This document shows positions 24,073 to 31,984 of a DNA stretch of 64,000 bases, one piece after another (positions within the stretch are counted from its first letter, which is position 1; every line of letters starts with the position of its first letter). The notes under the pieces are model-generated. The model made no database searches, was not told the origin of the DNA, and saw only the letters and a program-made list of their open reading frames with translations. The position numbers were made by a program, and so were the translations under genes. Location: contig NZ_CM001165.1 of NCBI RefSeq assembly GCF_000213055.1, positions 5,664,945 through 5,728,944 on the forward strand, in the 5' to 3' direction. Origin of the DNA: Streptomyces sp. Tu6071. GTDB lineage: Bacteria; Actinomycetota; Actinomycetes; Streptomycetales; Streptomycetaceae.

Positions 24073-24716
24073 CGGCCACCGCCGGGCGTCTCGCCAGTCA
24101 GGCTGCGGATGGCGGCGCGGTAGCGGCGGGCCTTGGCCACGGTCGCGTCGTCCCAGCCGTGTTGCTCGGCCGTCTCCTCCAGCGCGCCGTGTGTGCACGC
24201 GTCGTCGTGCTCGGTCTTCTCGCAGTCCCATCCGCAGAGGAGGGCCCAGATCCAGGCATCGACGCGGTAGGTCTGCCAGTCGCGGCTGCTGGTGGCGATG
24301 AGGGTGTGGAGGCCGTCGAGGGCGGCGGCGAGGGTCTGGAGTTCGGACGCGGGCTCGGCCTGCTGCGCCTCGTCGGCGAGGCGGCGGAGTTCGGTGGCGT
24401 CGGCGTGCATGGTCGTGTGCGCTGTGCGGCCTGGCGCCCACAGCTCGTCGGCCTGCCGTGCGAGATGGTCGGCAGCCTCGCGGAGCACGGCGGCCCGGGT
24501 GGCGCGGAGGCGGTTCCGCTCCTCGCGCACCTCGGCGTACCGGGTGCGGCGCTCGACCGGGTCGACGGGCGTGGCGCTCGCCGGAAGTACAGCGAGGACG
24601 GCGTCGGTGCCCTCGCCTCGCTCCTCGCGGGTGATCTCGTCGACAAGGGCCTGCTGCTCCGCCTCGGGCAGGCAAGTGGGCCAGGAGCACGGGGCGGCGG
24701 GGCGGGGCTCGGTCAT
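24069..24716 (-). CDS. Hypothetical helical protein
   Basis: 215 residues from ATG 24716. A long helical middle (EVREERNRLRATRAAVLREA, DATELRRLADEAQQAEP) leads to a C-terminal region with WIWALLCGWDCEKTEHDDAC and a final helix. Probably a coiled-coil protein with a small Cys/His site. Coupled to both neighbours by four-base overlaps. Confidence 0.55.
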   Translation of the reverse strand: MTEPRPAAPCSWPTCLPEAEQQALVDEITREERGEGTDAVLAVLPASATPVDPVERRTRYAEVREERNRLRATRAAVLREAADHLARQADELWAPGRTAHTTMHADATELRRLADEAQQAEPASELQTLAAALDGLHTLIATSSRDWQTYRVDAWIWALLCGWDCEKTEHDDACTHGALEETAEQHGWDDATVAKARRYRAAIRSLTGETPGGGR

Positions 24717-24940
24717 CGGGTGCGCTCCTTCGCGCAGGAGGGGCAGAGGTCGAGGAGGGGCCCGCCGCCGGGTCGGCGGCGGGTGGTCCAGCCGAGGGCC
24801 CGCCCGTCCGCGCGGACGGCGCTCGCGGGCGCGGCCCCGAGGGAGGACAGCGACGCCGTGATGGCGGCCGAGGCAGGGCAGTCGCGGTCCGGGGCGGGCC
24901 CGTCGCAGGCCACCTCCCAGCCGATCGGATAAGCGGTCAT
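24713..24940 (-). CDS. Small hypothetical protein
   Basis: 75 residues from ATG 24940, coupled both sides. It contains GWEVACDGPAPDRDCPAS and ends LLDLCPSCAKERTR, so four cysteines could hold a zinc. Similar short proteins are frequent in Streptomyces phages. Unknown role. Confidence 0.5.
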   Translation of the reverse strand: MTAYPIGWEVACDGPAPDRDCPASAAITASLSSLGAAPASAVRADGRALGWTTRRRPGGGPLLDLCPSCAKERTR

Positions 24941-25308
24941 CGGGTCGGCTCCTGGTGAATGCACGTGGTCAGGTCGTGGTCCGCGCCCCGCGTCTCCCAC
25001 CCACGCAGGCAGCACGCGCCGTCGAGGCCAACCCAGCCGAGCGAGGTCCACGCCCGGAGCGCGGACTCACGGTGCGTGGCCTCGCGGCGACGAGCGTCGG
25101 CAAGCTGGTCGTCGAGGACGTCTACGTGCTCGTGCGCCTCGGCGAGCGCTTCGGCCCGCAGCACGGCGATCACGGCGAGGAGCGCGGCGGCGGCCAGGAG
25201 CACGGCGAAGAGGGTTTCGCCGTGCGTGCGGTAGTCGAGGGCGACGACCACGAGGAGGACGGCCGCGGCGAGGTCGAGGGCCTGGAGGATGCGGGCGGCG
25301 CGGCTCAT
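24937..25308 (-). CDS. Two-helix membrane protein with coiled coil
   Basis: 123 residues from ATG 25308. Two membrane segments (about 11-25 and 34-48: AAAVLLVVVALDYR and FAVLLAAAALLAVIAVL) are followed by a heptad-like stretch (AHEHVDVLDDQLADARRREA) and a Cys-containing end (GACCLRGWETR). Coupled to both neighbours. Unknown. Confidence 0.5.
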   Translation of the reverse strand: MSRAARILQALDLAAAVLLVVVALDYRTHGETLFAVLLAAAALLAVIAVLRAEALAEAHEHVDVLDDQLADARRREATHRESALRAWTSLGWVGLDGACCLRGWETRGADHDLTTCIHQEPTR

Positions 25309-25406
25309 GGGCGGTCTTTCTCGTCGAGGTACGGGGGGATGAGGTGGTGGCCGAGGAGCACGGTCGGGGCGATCACGAACCAGGCGAGGAACAGGGCGAT
25401 GGTCAT
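25305..25406 (-). CDS. 33-residue membrane peptide
   Basis: Starts at ATG 25406 and consists of one hydrophobic helix (IALFLAWFVIAPTVLLG) and a charged tail (DEKDRP). It overlaps both neighbouring genes by four bases, which supports translation. Confidence 0.4.
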   Translation of the reverse strand: MTIALFLAWFVIAPTVLLGHHLIPPYLDEKDRP

Positions 25407-25846
25407 GGGCGGGGTCCGAGGAGGCCGGCCTGCCAGCCGAGGGCGACGGCGTGCGCGCGATTGCGGGCGCCGAGGAGCGCGAAGAGACGGCGGCGGCGCT
25501 CGTTCGCGGCGTGCACGCTGAGGCCCAGCTCTCGGGCGATCTCCCGAAGCGCCCGGCCCTCCGCTGTGAGGCGCAGCACCTCCCGGAGCTTCGGGGTGAG
25601 ATCGGCCGGCGGGCGCGGCTCGGGGGCGAGACGGCGCAGGTACCCGGCGGCGTAGGCGTAGTTGACGAGGGCGGGGGCCTGCGAGGTGATCCCGACGAGG
25701 GCGGCGGCGCTCGCGATCCGGCCATAGACGGCGTAGTGCGTGATGTTGTGGTTGGCGGCGATCTGCGGGGCGGTGAGGCCGCGGGCGAGGTCGGCGATGA
25801 CGTGGAGCTGGACGGGGGTGAGGGGCTGGGGGGCGGTGGTGGTCAC
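25403..25846 (-). CDS. Tandem LuxR/GerE-type HTH protein
   Basis: 147 residues from GTG 25846. Two GerE-like helix-turn-helix units are back to back: LTPVQLHVIADLARGLTAPQ near residue 9 and LTPKLREVLRLTAEGRALRE near residue 82, the second followed by the recognition helix SVHAANERRRRLFALLGA. No receiver or sensor domain. A small double-HTH protein of this kind probably regulates prophage genes. It lies in the early region beyond the putative origin. Confidence 0.65.
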   Translation of the reverse strand: MTTTAPQPLTPVQLHVIADLARGLTAPQIAANHNITHYAVYGRIASAAALVGITSQAPALVNYAYAAGYLRRLAPEPRPPADLTPKLREVLRLTAEGRALREIARELGLSVHAANERRRRLFALLGARNRAHAVALGWQAGLLGPRP

Positions 25847-26334
25847 TTCGCTTCACCGACCTCGGCGGCGTTGGTGCGGCGGTCGATGGCCTCGATCCAG
25901 GCGGTAGCGACGGCGGCGACCTGGACCAGCTCGGCGCGGAGGCGCGCGGGCTCCTCTTCGGCGAGGGCTTCGTAGACCTCCTCGAGGAGGATCGAGCGCC
26001 AGTCGGGGCCGCCGTTGTCGGCGAGGTACTGGCAGGCGGCGCGGGCCTCGGTGGCGCGGGCGCGCATGACGGGTCCACCGGTGCCGTCCGGGTGGGCCTG
26101 TTCGCCCCATCGGGCGTCCTGCGCGGCCCGCTCGGCGGCGATCTCCCCAAGCACGCGCCCGGAGGTCGGCAGGACGCTCCCGGCGTACGCAGCGGCCCGC
26201 ACAGCCACGGCAGCGGCAAGATCGGCGGCGCCCTCTGGAGAGCCGAGCCGGACGGGTGTCTCCGCGATGGCGGTGGCGATGGCCTTCGTGAGGTCGTGGA
26301 GCGGGGTGAGGTCGAAGGCCGGGCGGGTGGTCAT
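25843..26334 (-). CDS. MazG-like nucleotide pyrophosphohydrolase family protein
   Basis: 163 residues from ATG 26334. The second half has the pattern common in phage MazG-like proteins: IAAERAAQDARWGEQAHPDG, then WRSILLEEVYEALAEEEPAR and ELVQVAAVATAWIEAIDRR. The paired acidic residues (EE..EA..E) would bind Mg and hydrolyse NTP. Such phage proteins may clean nucleotide pools or lower alarmones. The N-terminal 65 residues are unassigned. Activity is inferred. Confidence 0.65.
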   Translation of the reverse strand: MTTRPAFDLTPLHDLTKAIATAIAETPVRLGSPEGAADLAAAVAVRAAAYAGSVLPTSGRVLGEIAAERAAQDARWGEQAHPDGTGGPVMRARATEARAACQYLADNGGPDWRSILLEEVYEALAEEEPARLRAELVQVAAVATAWIEAIDRRTNAAEVGEAK

Positions 26335-26423
26335 GTTCGGTGCTCCCTGTGCGCGGGGGTTCTGGAACCGGGTCAGCGGGGTGGGTCGGGTGGTGCGGAT
26401 GTTTGCTCCGTGGTCGCACCCCT

Positions 26424-26447
26424 CCCTCCCCCCTTTAGGGGGGAGGG
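26424..26447. terminator. Hairpin beside the repeat array
   Basis: A perfect 10-bp inverted repeat (CCCTCCCCCC) with a TTTA loop lies immediately next to the first GCGTGAGT repeat and downstream of the helicase gene. It could be a terminator for minus-strand transcripts or part of an origin structure. Confidence 0.45.
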
Positions 26448-26449
26448 GT

Positions 26450-26688
26450 GCGTGAGTTTCCGCGTGAGTAAGGCGTGAGTTTTTGACCTGCGGTTTTGTC
26501 GAAATCGTGAGCAGCGTGAGTTTCGGCGTGAGTAAGTGCGTGAGTTTGTTCGGTGCGTAGTCGTGTGGTTGCGTGAGTTTCGGCGTGAGTTTCTGACCTG
26601 GGGTTTTGTGGGTTGGCGTGAGCTGCGTGAGTTTCGGCGTGAGTTTTCGGGCGGGGTGAGCGTGAGCAGCGTGAGTATTTGCGTGAGT
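26450..26688. repeat. Iteron-like array, candidate replication origin
   Basis: Twelve copies of GCGTGAGT plus two of GCGTGAGC lie in direct orientation within 240 bp (starts at 26450, 26462, 26473, 26514, 26526, 26538, 26571, 26583, 26616, 26625, 26637, 26660, 26669 and 26681). Pairs are often 11-12 bp apart, about one helical turn. A second element, TGACCTGSGGTTTTGT, occurs at 26484 and 26594, giving two longer units. The array lies 28 bases beyond the helicase stop. This is how an iteron origin or a partition site looks; which protein binds it is unknown. Confidence 0.7.
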
Positions 26689-26715
26689 TAATTTGCAGTT
26701 CGGTTGTGTCCTTCT

Positions 26716-28230
26716 TTAGTCCGTTTCGGGGAGTTCGCCGTTTGGGGAGAACGCGGCGACGTATCCGGCCTGCGCGCCCCTGCCACCCCCGTTCGCGATC
26801 TTGTGGGCGAGGCCCTTCTCGACGAGCTGGTCGAGGCGGCGGCGGGCCTTCTCGGTCTCCGGCGCGGTCGCCTTGCCCTTCTCGCCGCCGTAGATCTGGA
26901 TGGCGAGCTGCTGGGCGGTCAGGGGGCCGCGTGCGTGGGCGAGGACGTCGAGGACGTCGACCTCGTGCCAGATGGCGGTGGCGCCTGCGGGGTGGTCGTG
27001 CTTGAGGCGCCAGGGTCCGCATTCGCCCGCGGGCTGCTTGAGGTGGCGCAGGTTGACGATGGGGTCGCCTGCGGCGCCGTAGAGGGAGACGACGGACCCG
27101 GCTCCGGCGGTGATCCAGGTGGAGCCGTACAGCTCGTCGAGGCTGGTGGGCTCCTTGCCGCCGTCCTTGCCGCCGCCCTGCTTGCGGTGGTGGTGGAGGC
27201 CGAGGACCTCGATGCCCTCGACGAGGGTGCGCTGGATCGCCGAGTTGATCGCCTGCCCGCCCTCCTCGCTCGCGAGTTCGCCCGCCATGTCCTTGAGGGA
27301 GTCGAGGCACACCGCGTCGGCGCCGGCCTGGCGGCACAGCCGGAGAAGGGTGCCGGGGTCCTTGATGAAGTCGGTGGGGGGCGGGCCCTTCCAGAAGACG
27401 AGGCGGTCGCGGACAATGTCGCGGTCCTCCTCGCTCACCATGCGGGCGAAGGAGCGGGCGGCCTGGGCGGGGCGGTCGGACGCGAGGTAGAGGAACCGCT
27501 TGACGGGGCGGACCGGGTAGCCGAGTGCGTGGGGGCGCAGCCCGATCGCGGCGAGGACGACCTGCTGGGCGATGGTGGTCTTCCCGACCCCGGCCGGGCC
27601 CGCGATGAGGAGCGCCTCGCCCTCGGCCCACAGGACGTTGTCGCCCTCGCCCCAGACGGCGGGGACGTCGTCGGGCAGGTCGAGGATGAAGCTGGCGCCG
27701 TCCACGAAGCGCGAACCGCTTGAGGCGGGGGTAGTGGCGCGGTCGTCGACGTGCCGGGTGATGAGCCCTTCCAGCTCTTCGAGGTCGCGGCCGGTGTGGA
27801 TACCCGCCTTGATGCGGGTGGTGAGGTCGTCGAGGTCGCGGAGGCGACTGGTCCGGCGGATGGCCTCGGCGAAGTACTCGGCGCTGCCGCCGCTGTAGGC
27901 GTCGGCGATCTCGTGGAGGTGGCCGCCGCCGGGGCCGAAGGGACGCAGCTCCCCGCGCCGGTCCAGCTCGACTCGGAGGGTGTCGGGGTCGGTGGGCCGT
28001 TGGTCGCGGATTTGGTCGCCGAGGACGTCCCAGAGGACCGCGTAGGCCGGGACGGTGAAGTCGTCGCGGGTGATGATCGCGGCTGCTTCGTCGTACTCAC
28101 GGTGGTGCTTGTCGTGGATGCAGGCGGCGAGGAGCGCGCGTTCGGAGGCGGGGTCTCCAGGCGGCGGGGTGAGGGGGAGGCCGTCGGTGTCCGCCGTTGC
28201 GCGGTGGTCCAGGTGGCGGACGGTCTGCAC
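26716..28230 (-). CDS. Replicative DNA helicase (DnaB/RepA-like)
   Basis: 504 residues from GTG 28230, with GAGGAG seven bases upstream. The N-terminus resembles the DnaB N-terminal domain (ASERALLAACIHDKHHREYD, ITRDDFTVPAYAVLWDVLGD). The RecA-like core has Walker A (GPAGVGKTT), Walker B (DAVCLDSLKDMAG) and a His-rich motif (GLHHHRKQ). A C-terminal winged helix (HARGPLTAQQLAIQIYGGEK) may bind DNA. It would unwind DNA at the phage origin, plausibly the repeat array just downstream. No primase zinc finger is visible. Confidence 0.8.
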   Translation of the reverse strand: MQTVRHLDHRATADTDGLPLTPPPGDPASERALLAACIHDKHHREYDEAAAIITRDDFTVPAYAVLWDVLGDQIRDQRPTDPDTLRVELDRRGELRPFGPGGGHLHEIADAYSGGSAEYFAEAIRRTSRLRDLDDLTTRIKAGIHTGRDLEELEGLITRHVDDRATTPASSGSRFVDGASFILDLPDDVPAVWGEGDNVLWAEGEALLIAGPAGVGKTTIAQQVVLAAIGLRPHALGYPVRPVKRFLYLASDRPAQAARSFARMVSEEDRDIVRDRLVFWKGPPPTDFIKDPGTLLRLCRQAGADAVCLDSLKDMAGELASEEGGQAINSAIQRTLVEGIEVLGLHHHRKQGGGKDGGKEPTSLDELYGSTWITAGAGSVVSLYGAAGDPIVNLRHLKQPAGECGPWRLKHDHPAGATAIWHEVDVLDVLAHARGPLTAQQLAIQIYGGEKGKATAPETEKARRRLDQLVEKGLAHKIANGGGRGAQAGYVAAFSPNGELPETD

Positions 28231-28241
28231 TGGGTGGCTCC

Positions 28242-28556
28242 TCAGAAAAGGGTGGGTTCGGCGGGCGGACAGGTGTGGTCGGGGAGGTGCTGGTGGGGGC
28301 AGTCGGGCGGGTGGCGGGCGCCGGTCCAGCGGAGGCGGGGCGGCGCGTAGGGGCTGCGGGGCAGGCACCAGACGAGCCGGGTAGGGTCTCCGGCGGCCTC
28401 CTCCCGGGCGGCGGCGAGCGGGCGGGGCTCGTCGGCTGGGGGGAGGGCGACGCGGGCGTGGAGGGCGGCGGTGTGGCCGACCCACTGGGTGAGGAGGCGG
28501 GTCCCGCACGCGGGGCAGCGGAGGGTGTCGGCGCCCCGCGTGCGGGCCCGGGTCAT
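28242..28556 (-). CDS. Zinc-ribbon-like hypothetical protein
   Basis: 104 residues from ATG 28556 (MTRARTRGADTLRCPACGTR), one base overlap with the upstream stop. It has CPAC near the start and DCPHQHLPDHTC near the end, so a zinc site is likely. Similar proteins occur beside Streptomyces phage replication genes. Role unknown. Confidence 0.55.
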   Translation of the reverse strand: MTRARTRGADTLRCPACGTRLLTQWVGHTAALHARVALPPADEPRPLAAAREEAAGDPTRLVWCLPRSPYAPPRLRWTGARHPPDCPHQHLPDHTCPPAEPTLF

Positions 28557-29365
28557 CAGGCGGGCTGCCCGTTCATGAGGGGCACGTCGATCTGCTCGCC
28601 GACCGTGTTGGTGACGTCGGTGAATGCGGTGCGCAGGATGTCGCCGGGGCGGTCGAGCTTGTAGCCCATGGCGAGTTCGCCGTCGCGGCCGATGCGGTAG
28701 CGGAAGCGGGCGGTGAGCTTGTAGCCCTCGCTGCCTTCGAAGGGCACGAGCCCGATGACGAAGGTCTCGGGGATGGTGAGCTGGCCCTTCTGCCCGGCCT
28801 TCGCGGTGGTCGTCTCGACGTAGGAGAGCTGGCGTTGGCCGTTGGAGAGGCGGGTGCCCGCGGTGAACTCGGCCCGGGTGACGCCCTGGATGGACTGGGC
28901 GATCTCCAGCATCTCGGCGGCGGACGGCTCCAGGAGTTCGGGGAGGTGGTCCTCAAGGAACTCGGCGAAGGCGGCCTGGCCGAGAAGCTTCCCGTCGTTG
29001 GTCTTCCACTGCTCCCACGCCTCGGTGGTGCGGAGGCTGAGGCGGAGGCGGTGGTCGCCCCAGCGGGCAGCGTCGGTGCTGTTGGCGTCGAGGACGGCGG
29101 TCACGGTCAGGCGGTCGGCGTCGGCGTAGACCTCGGTGGCCGTGTCGGCGTGCTTCTCGAAGTAGGAGAGGAAGGACTGGGCGTCGCGGACGATGGTGGT
29201 GCCGGTCTTGCGGGCGGGCTGGTCGCGGTACTCGGGCCCGGTGAGGTCGATCTTGTGGACGCCCTGCGGGGTGTGGAAGGCGTAGACCTTGCCGGGGGTG
29301 AGTTCGGCCGGCGGGGCGGAGCGGAGGGCGGTGTCGATGACGGGCTGGAGGTTGGTGTCGCTCAT
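28556..29365 (-). CDS. DUF2303 (YfdQ-like) protein
   Basis: 269 residues from ATG 29365. Motifs of the DUF2303 family are clear: TTIVRDAQSFLSYFEKHAD, EVYADADRLTVTAVLD, DHRLRLSLRTTEAWEQW and LEDHLPELLEPSAAEMLEIA. These proteins occur in phage early regions next to recombination and replication genes, but their activity is not known. Here it sits between a helicase-linked gene and a small acidic partner. Confidence 0.75.
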   Translation of the reverse strand: MSDTNLQPVIDTALRSAPPAELTPGKVYAFHTPQGVHKIDLTGPEYRDQPARKTGTTIVRDAQSFLSYFEKHADTATEVYADADRLTVTAVLDANSTDAARWGDHRLRLSLRTTEAWEQWKTNDGKLLGQAAFAEFLEDHLPELLEPSAAEMLEIAQSIQGVTRAEFTAGTRLSNGQRQLSYVETTTAKAGQKGQLTIPETFVIGLVPFEGSEGYKLTARFRYRIGRDGELAMGYKLDRPGDILRTAFTDVTNTVGEQIDVPLMNGQPA

Positions 29366-29367
29366 GG

Positions 29368-29727
29368 TCAGGCGTCCTTGAAGGTGTCGGTGCTGGGGGC
29401 GGTGCGGAAGGGGATGGCCATCTGGCGGGGGTCCTCGCGGACGGGGAGGCCGTCGCCGTCGAGGAAGTAGAGGCTCTTGACCGGGGTGGGCTTCGGGGCC
29501 TTGACGGTGGACTCGACGCCGATGGGGAGCGGGGCGGAGTCGACGCCGTTCGCCGGGGGCTCGACGACGATGGTGATGCGGAGTTCGCCCTTTTTGCCGT
29601 GGGTGCGGACGGCGTCGAGGAGCTGGTGGAACTCGGTGGAGAGTTCTTCGTCGGTGCGGCCGTTGAGGTGGCTGGCGAGGAAGGCGGCGATGTCGGCGCG
29701 CTCGGTGGTGGGCTGGGTGTCGGTCAT
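29368..29727 (-). CDS. Hypothetical protein upstream of DUF2303
   Basis: 119 residues from ATG 29727. A helical N-terminus (ADIAAFLASHLNGRTDEELS) is followed by a strand (GELRITIVVEPP) and a Pro/Lys-rich tail. It ends two bases before the DUF2303 start and is probably co-translated with it. Unknown family. Confidence 0.55.
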   Translation of the reverse strand: MTDTQPTTERADIAAFLASHLNGRTDEELSTEFHQLLDAVRTHGKKGELRITIVVEPPANGVDSAPLPIGVESTVKAPKPTPVKSLYFLDGDGLPVREDPRQMAIPFRTAPSTDTFKDA

Positions 29728-29743
29728 GGGTTTTGGGCTCCGG

Positions 29744-30175
29744 TCAGTTGGTGGTGGCGATGGTGCGGAGGCGATTGAGGCCGTCCGTGGTGGCGGCGAG
29801 GCCGCGGGCGACGGCGTAGTCCGGCCACGCGGCGTCGAGACGCGCCGAGTTGGCGTCGTCGGCCTGGTCCCAGAGGGCGAGGAGCGCGGCGGTGAAGCTC
29901 CCGGCGGGGTAGCCGTTCGCGTCGCGGTGCTCGTGCCAGAGGACGTGCGCGGCGGTCGCGGCCGGGATGTGCGCGGGCTGGGGCTCCCATTCGCCGGTCG
30001 CCCAGTCGTCGGGGTCCAAGGCGATGGGGCTGGCGGTCTCGTCCCGGCGGCAGAGGAAGCCGAGCGCCCGGATCTCTCCGGTGAAGGGGTTCGGTGCGAC
30101 GGCGTGGCACTGGAAGTTCCAGCGGCCTCGGAGGTAGGTGGTGCCGGGCTGGAAGAAGGCGGGCTGCTCGCTCAC
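29744..30175 (-). CDS. Hypothetical protein
   Basis: 143 residues from ATG 30175 (MSEQPAFFQPGTTYLRGRWN). A beta-rich first half (RGRWNFQCHAVAPNP) is followed by a helical second half (ATAAHVLWHEHRDANGYP). This layout is common in Streptomyces phage proteins of unknown role. Coupled to the upstream gene. Confidence 0.55.
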   Translation of the reverse strand: MSEQPAFFQPGTTYLRGRWNFQCHAVAPNPFTGEIRALGFLCRRDETASPIALDPDDWATGEWEPQPAHIPAATAAHVLWHEHRDANGYPAGSFTAALLALWDQADDANSARLDAAWPDYAVARGLAATTDGLNRLRTIATTN

Positions 30176-30381
30176 GCGGCGGTCCTCTCAGTGGTGGTGC
30201 GGGCGCGGGCCGGGCAGGTCGCGCGGTGTTCGGTCATGGGCTGGGCGCGGAGGAAATCGCGGACCTTGTCGCGGCCGGTGACGCGGACGTGCGTGCCGCA
30301 GGCGGTGCAGAGCAGGTCCGCGACCGGGGTCTGGCCCCGCTCCAGGCGGCGGACCTGCACGCCGCCGAACCAGGCGCTCAC
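30172..30381 (-). CDS. Small zinc-finger protein
   Basis: 69 residues from GTG 30381. Cysteines at LLCTACGTHVRV and a later HRATC give a CxxC...HxxxC zinc site around a short helix (DKVRDFLRAQPMTE). It sits directly downstream of the WhiB-like gene and overlaps it by four bases. Could be DNA binding. Confidence 0.55.
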   Translation of the reverse strand: MSAWFGGVQVRRLERGQTPVADLLCTACGTHVRVTGRDKVRDFLRAQPMTEHRATCPARARTTTERTAA

Positions 30382-30644
30382 TCGGCGGCCTCCGCCGCTC
30401 TCCTCTTGCGGCGGGGACCCCGCAGCTTGGTGCGCTCGGCGGCGGTGAGGCCCCCGCGGATGCCCCACAGGCCGTACGGGCTGTCGGTGGCCTCCTCGTC
30501 GGCCAAGCACTCCGCGCGGACCGGGCAGATACGGCAGAGCGCGAGGGCTGCCTTCTCGGCCTCCCCGCTGCGCGAGGGGTAGAAGTACTCGGTGTCGACG
30601 CCGAGGCAGGCGGCCCGGTCGTACCAGGGCTGGACGGTGGTCAC
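30378..30644 (-). CDS. WhiB-like (Wbl) regulator
   Basis: 88 residues from GTG 30644. The four Fe-S cysteines are present (RAACLG, then CRICPVRAEC), followed by the G[I/V]WGG-type motif YGLWGIRGG and a basic C-terminal tail (RGPRRKRRAAEAAE). Wbl proteins bind a [4Fe-4S] cluster, act with the principal sigma factor and are actinobacteria-specific. Phages carry them, and one mycobacteriophage copy is known to interfere with host WhiB2. Here it may redirect host transcription or cell division. Length is normal. Confidence 0.9.
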   Translation of the reverse strand: MTTVQPWYDRAACLGVDTEYFYPSRSGEAEKAALALCRICPVRAECLADEEATDSPYGLWGIRGGLTAAERTKLRGPRRKRRAAEAAE

Positions 30645-31267
30645 CAGGTCACCGCATCTCGGTCGGGCCACTGGCAGCCGTCCAGCGCTGCCGCGTGCCG
30701 GGCCGGGACCTCCGCAAGCGGGAACCCGAGCCAGTGCAGGCCCATCGCCAACATCACGTAGGCGTCGGCCTCGTCCCACTTCGCGCGCCCTTCGGTGACG
30801 ACGCCGTACCGTTCACCCACCGCAGCCCGCACGAGAGCCTTCAGCGCGTTGCCCTTGAGGCGGTCGCCGTTCTCGTCCCTGTGGACCGTGGTCCCCGTCG
30901 CGTAGGTGATCCGCTTCGACGGGGTGATAACCGTGTATGGGATGCCGCGCCGCCACAGGTCGTGGCGGACCATCCACCGCATCGCGGCGAGGGCGTCGGC
31001 GCCCTGGTTGTTCTTGGAGTAGGCGGCGCCTTCGATGACGACGAAGTCCGCGTTGCGGTAGTAGGAGGCGAGGCCGCTGAGTTGGGCGGCGAACTTCTCG
31101 TGCTGTCCGGTGGCGGTGCAGCGCAGGTGATCGGTCCAGCCGACTCCGGCGACGCCGGAGATGCCCATGGCGACATCAAGGCCGATGACCAGGGGGCGGG
31201 GACCCGCCGCCACCGGCGCGGGGGCCGGGGCGGCGGGGGCCTGGTCGAACAGGGTGGGGGCGGTCAC
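30641..31267 (-). CDS. RuvC-like Holliday junction resolvase / RNase H-fold nuclease
   Basis: 208 residues from GTG 31267. After a Pro/Ala-rich start, RNase H-fold acidic motifs appear in order: VIGLDVAMGISG, FVVIEGAAY and a C-terminal DEADAYVMLAMG. These match the catalytic acids of RuvC-type nucleases. It would resolve branched DNA before packaging. It sits in the recombination block near the exonuclease and PD-(D/E)XK genes. Confidence 0.75.
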   Translation of the reverse strand: MTAPTLFDQAPAAPAPAPVAAGPRPLVIGLDVAMGISGVAGVGWTDHLRCTATGQHEKFAAQLSGLASYYRNADFVVIEGAAYSKNNQGADALAAMRWMVRHDLWRRGIPYTVITPSKRITYATGTTVHRDENGDRLKGNALKALVRAAVGERYGVVTEGRAKWDEADAYVMLAMGLHWLGFPLAEVPARHAAALDGCQWPDRDAVTW

Positions 31268-31434
31268 TGCCGCTGTCCCTTCGTGGTGGGGTCGGCCGGG
31301 TTGAGGCCGAGGACGTCGAGGAGGAGGCGCAGGTCGTCGCGCGAGGGGGCGTACCGGAGCACCGCCCGGGACGCGGCGGCGCGCTGCTCGCGGGTCTGGC
31401 CGAGGGTCTCGGCGCTGAGCGAGGTCTCGTCCAT
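31264..31434 (-). CDS. Small hypothetical protein
   Basis: A 56-residue ORF from ATG 31434 (MDETSLSAETLGQTREQRAA), overlapping both the RuvC-like gene and the next upstream gene. Mostly helical (DDLRLLLDVLGL). Coding status is supported by coupling; function unknown. Confidence 0.5.
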   Translation of the reverse strand: MDETSLSAETLGQTREQRAAASRAVLRYAPSRDDLRLLLDVLGLNPADPTTKGQRQ

Positions 31435-31673
31435 CACTGGTCTCCGGCCGTGGTCGTGCCGCAGGTCCAGCAGGTGTGCGAGCCGTCCGCGTGCACTCGC
31501 TGGTACGTGGTGCGCTCGCAGCCGGAGCAGTGGAGGTTGTCGTTCTCCTCGGCGTCGCCGTCCTCCAGGAGCCCGTCGAGCTGGTCCTCGTCGAGGAGGC
31601 CGTGCCCGGTGGTGGGGGCGCGGTGGCGGCCGGCGGGGTGGAGGAGTTGGCGCAGCGCGCGCATGGGGCTCAT
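31434..31673 (-). CDS. Small zinc-ribbon protein
   Basis: 79 residues from ATG 31673. An acidic middle (LLDEDQLDGLLEDGDAEEND) precedes a clear four-Cys ribbon (HCSGCERTTYQ and TCWTCGT). It may bind DNA or protein. Coupled at both ends. Confidence 0.55.
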   Translation of the reverse strand: MSPMRALRQLLHPAGRHRAPTTGHGLLDEDQLDGLLEDGDAEENDNLHCSGCERTTYQRVHADGSHTCWTCGTTTAGDQ

Positions 31674-31984
31674 GAGCTGACCTCCGGGATGGGCTTGTCG
31701 GTGCGGTGGGTCTGCCAGTGCTCGCCCATCTCGACGGCGGGGCTGGTGATGCCGACCGCGTCGTCGTAGCGGGCCTGGAGGCGGGCGAGGTCGCGGCGCA
31801 GTCGCGCGGCGTCGGTCTCGGCGGCCGTGAGGCGGTCGTGCAGGGACCGGTAGTGCTCGCTGGTGCGGACGGCGGCGGCCAGGTGGGTCACGGCCTGTTC
31901 GCGGGTGGTGGCGATCTCCTCGGCGGCGGCGGTCAGGCGGTCTCGGAGGTGGCGGACGGTCCGGGCGAGGGCGAGGCCGAACAT
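31670..31984 (-). CDS. Coiled-coil hypothetical protein
   Basis: 104 residues from ATG 31984. A heptad-like helix runs from about 8 to 75 (RHLRDRLTAAAEEIATTREQ, ETDAARLRRDLARLQARYDD). Probably a dimeric coiled coil associated with the exonuclease gene immediately upstream. Unknown family. Confidence 0.5.
   Translation of the reverse strand: MFGLALARTVRHLRDRLTAAAEEIATTREQAVTHLAAAVRTSEHYRSLHDRLTAAETDAARLRRDLARLQARYDDAVGITSPAVEMGEHWQTHRTDKPIPEVSS

Noticed and set aside
26450..26688. A CRISPR array
   Set aside because: The repeats are only 8 bp, spacers are irregular and short (down to 1-4 bases), and no cas genes are near.
26435..27631. A long minus-strand frame reading ETHAETHA repeats through the iteron array
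   Set aside because: It lies in another frame of the helicase gene, then simply translates the GCGTGAGT repeats. Start context is poor; the DNA repeat explains it.
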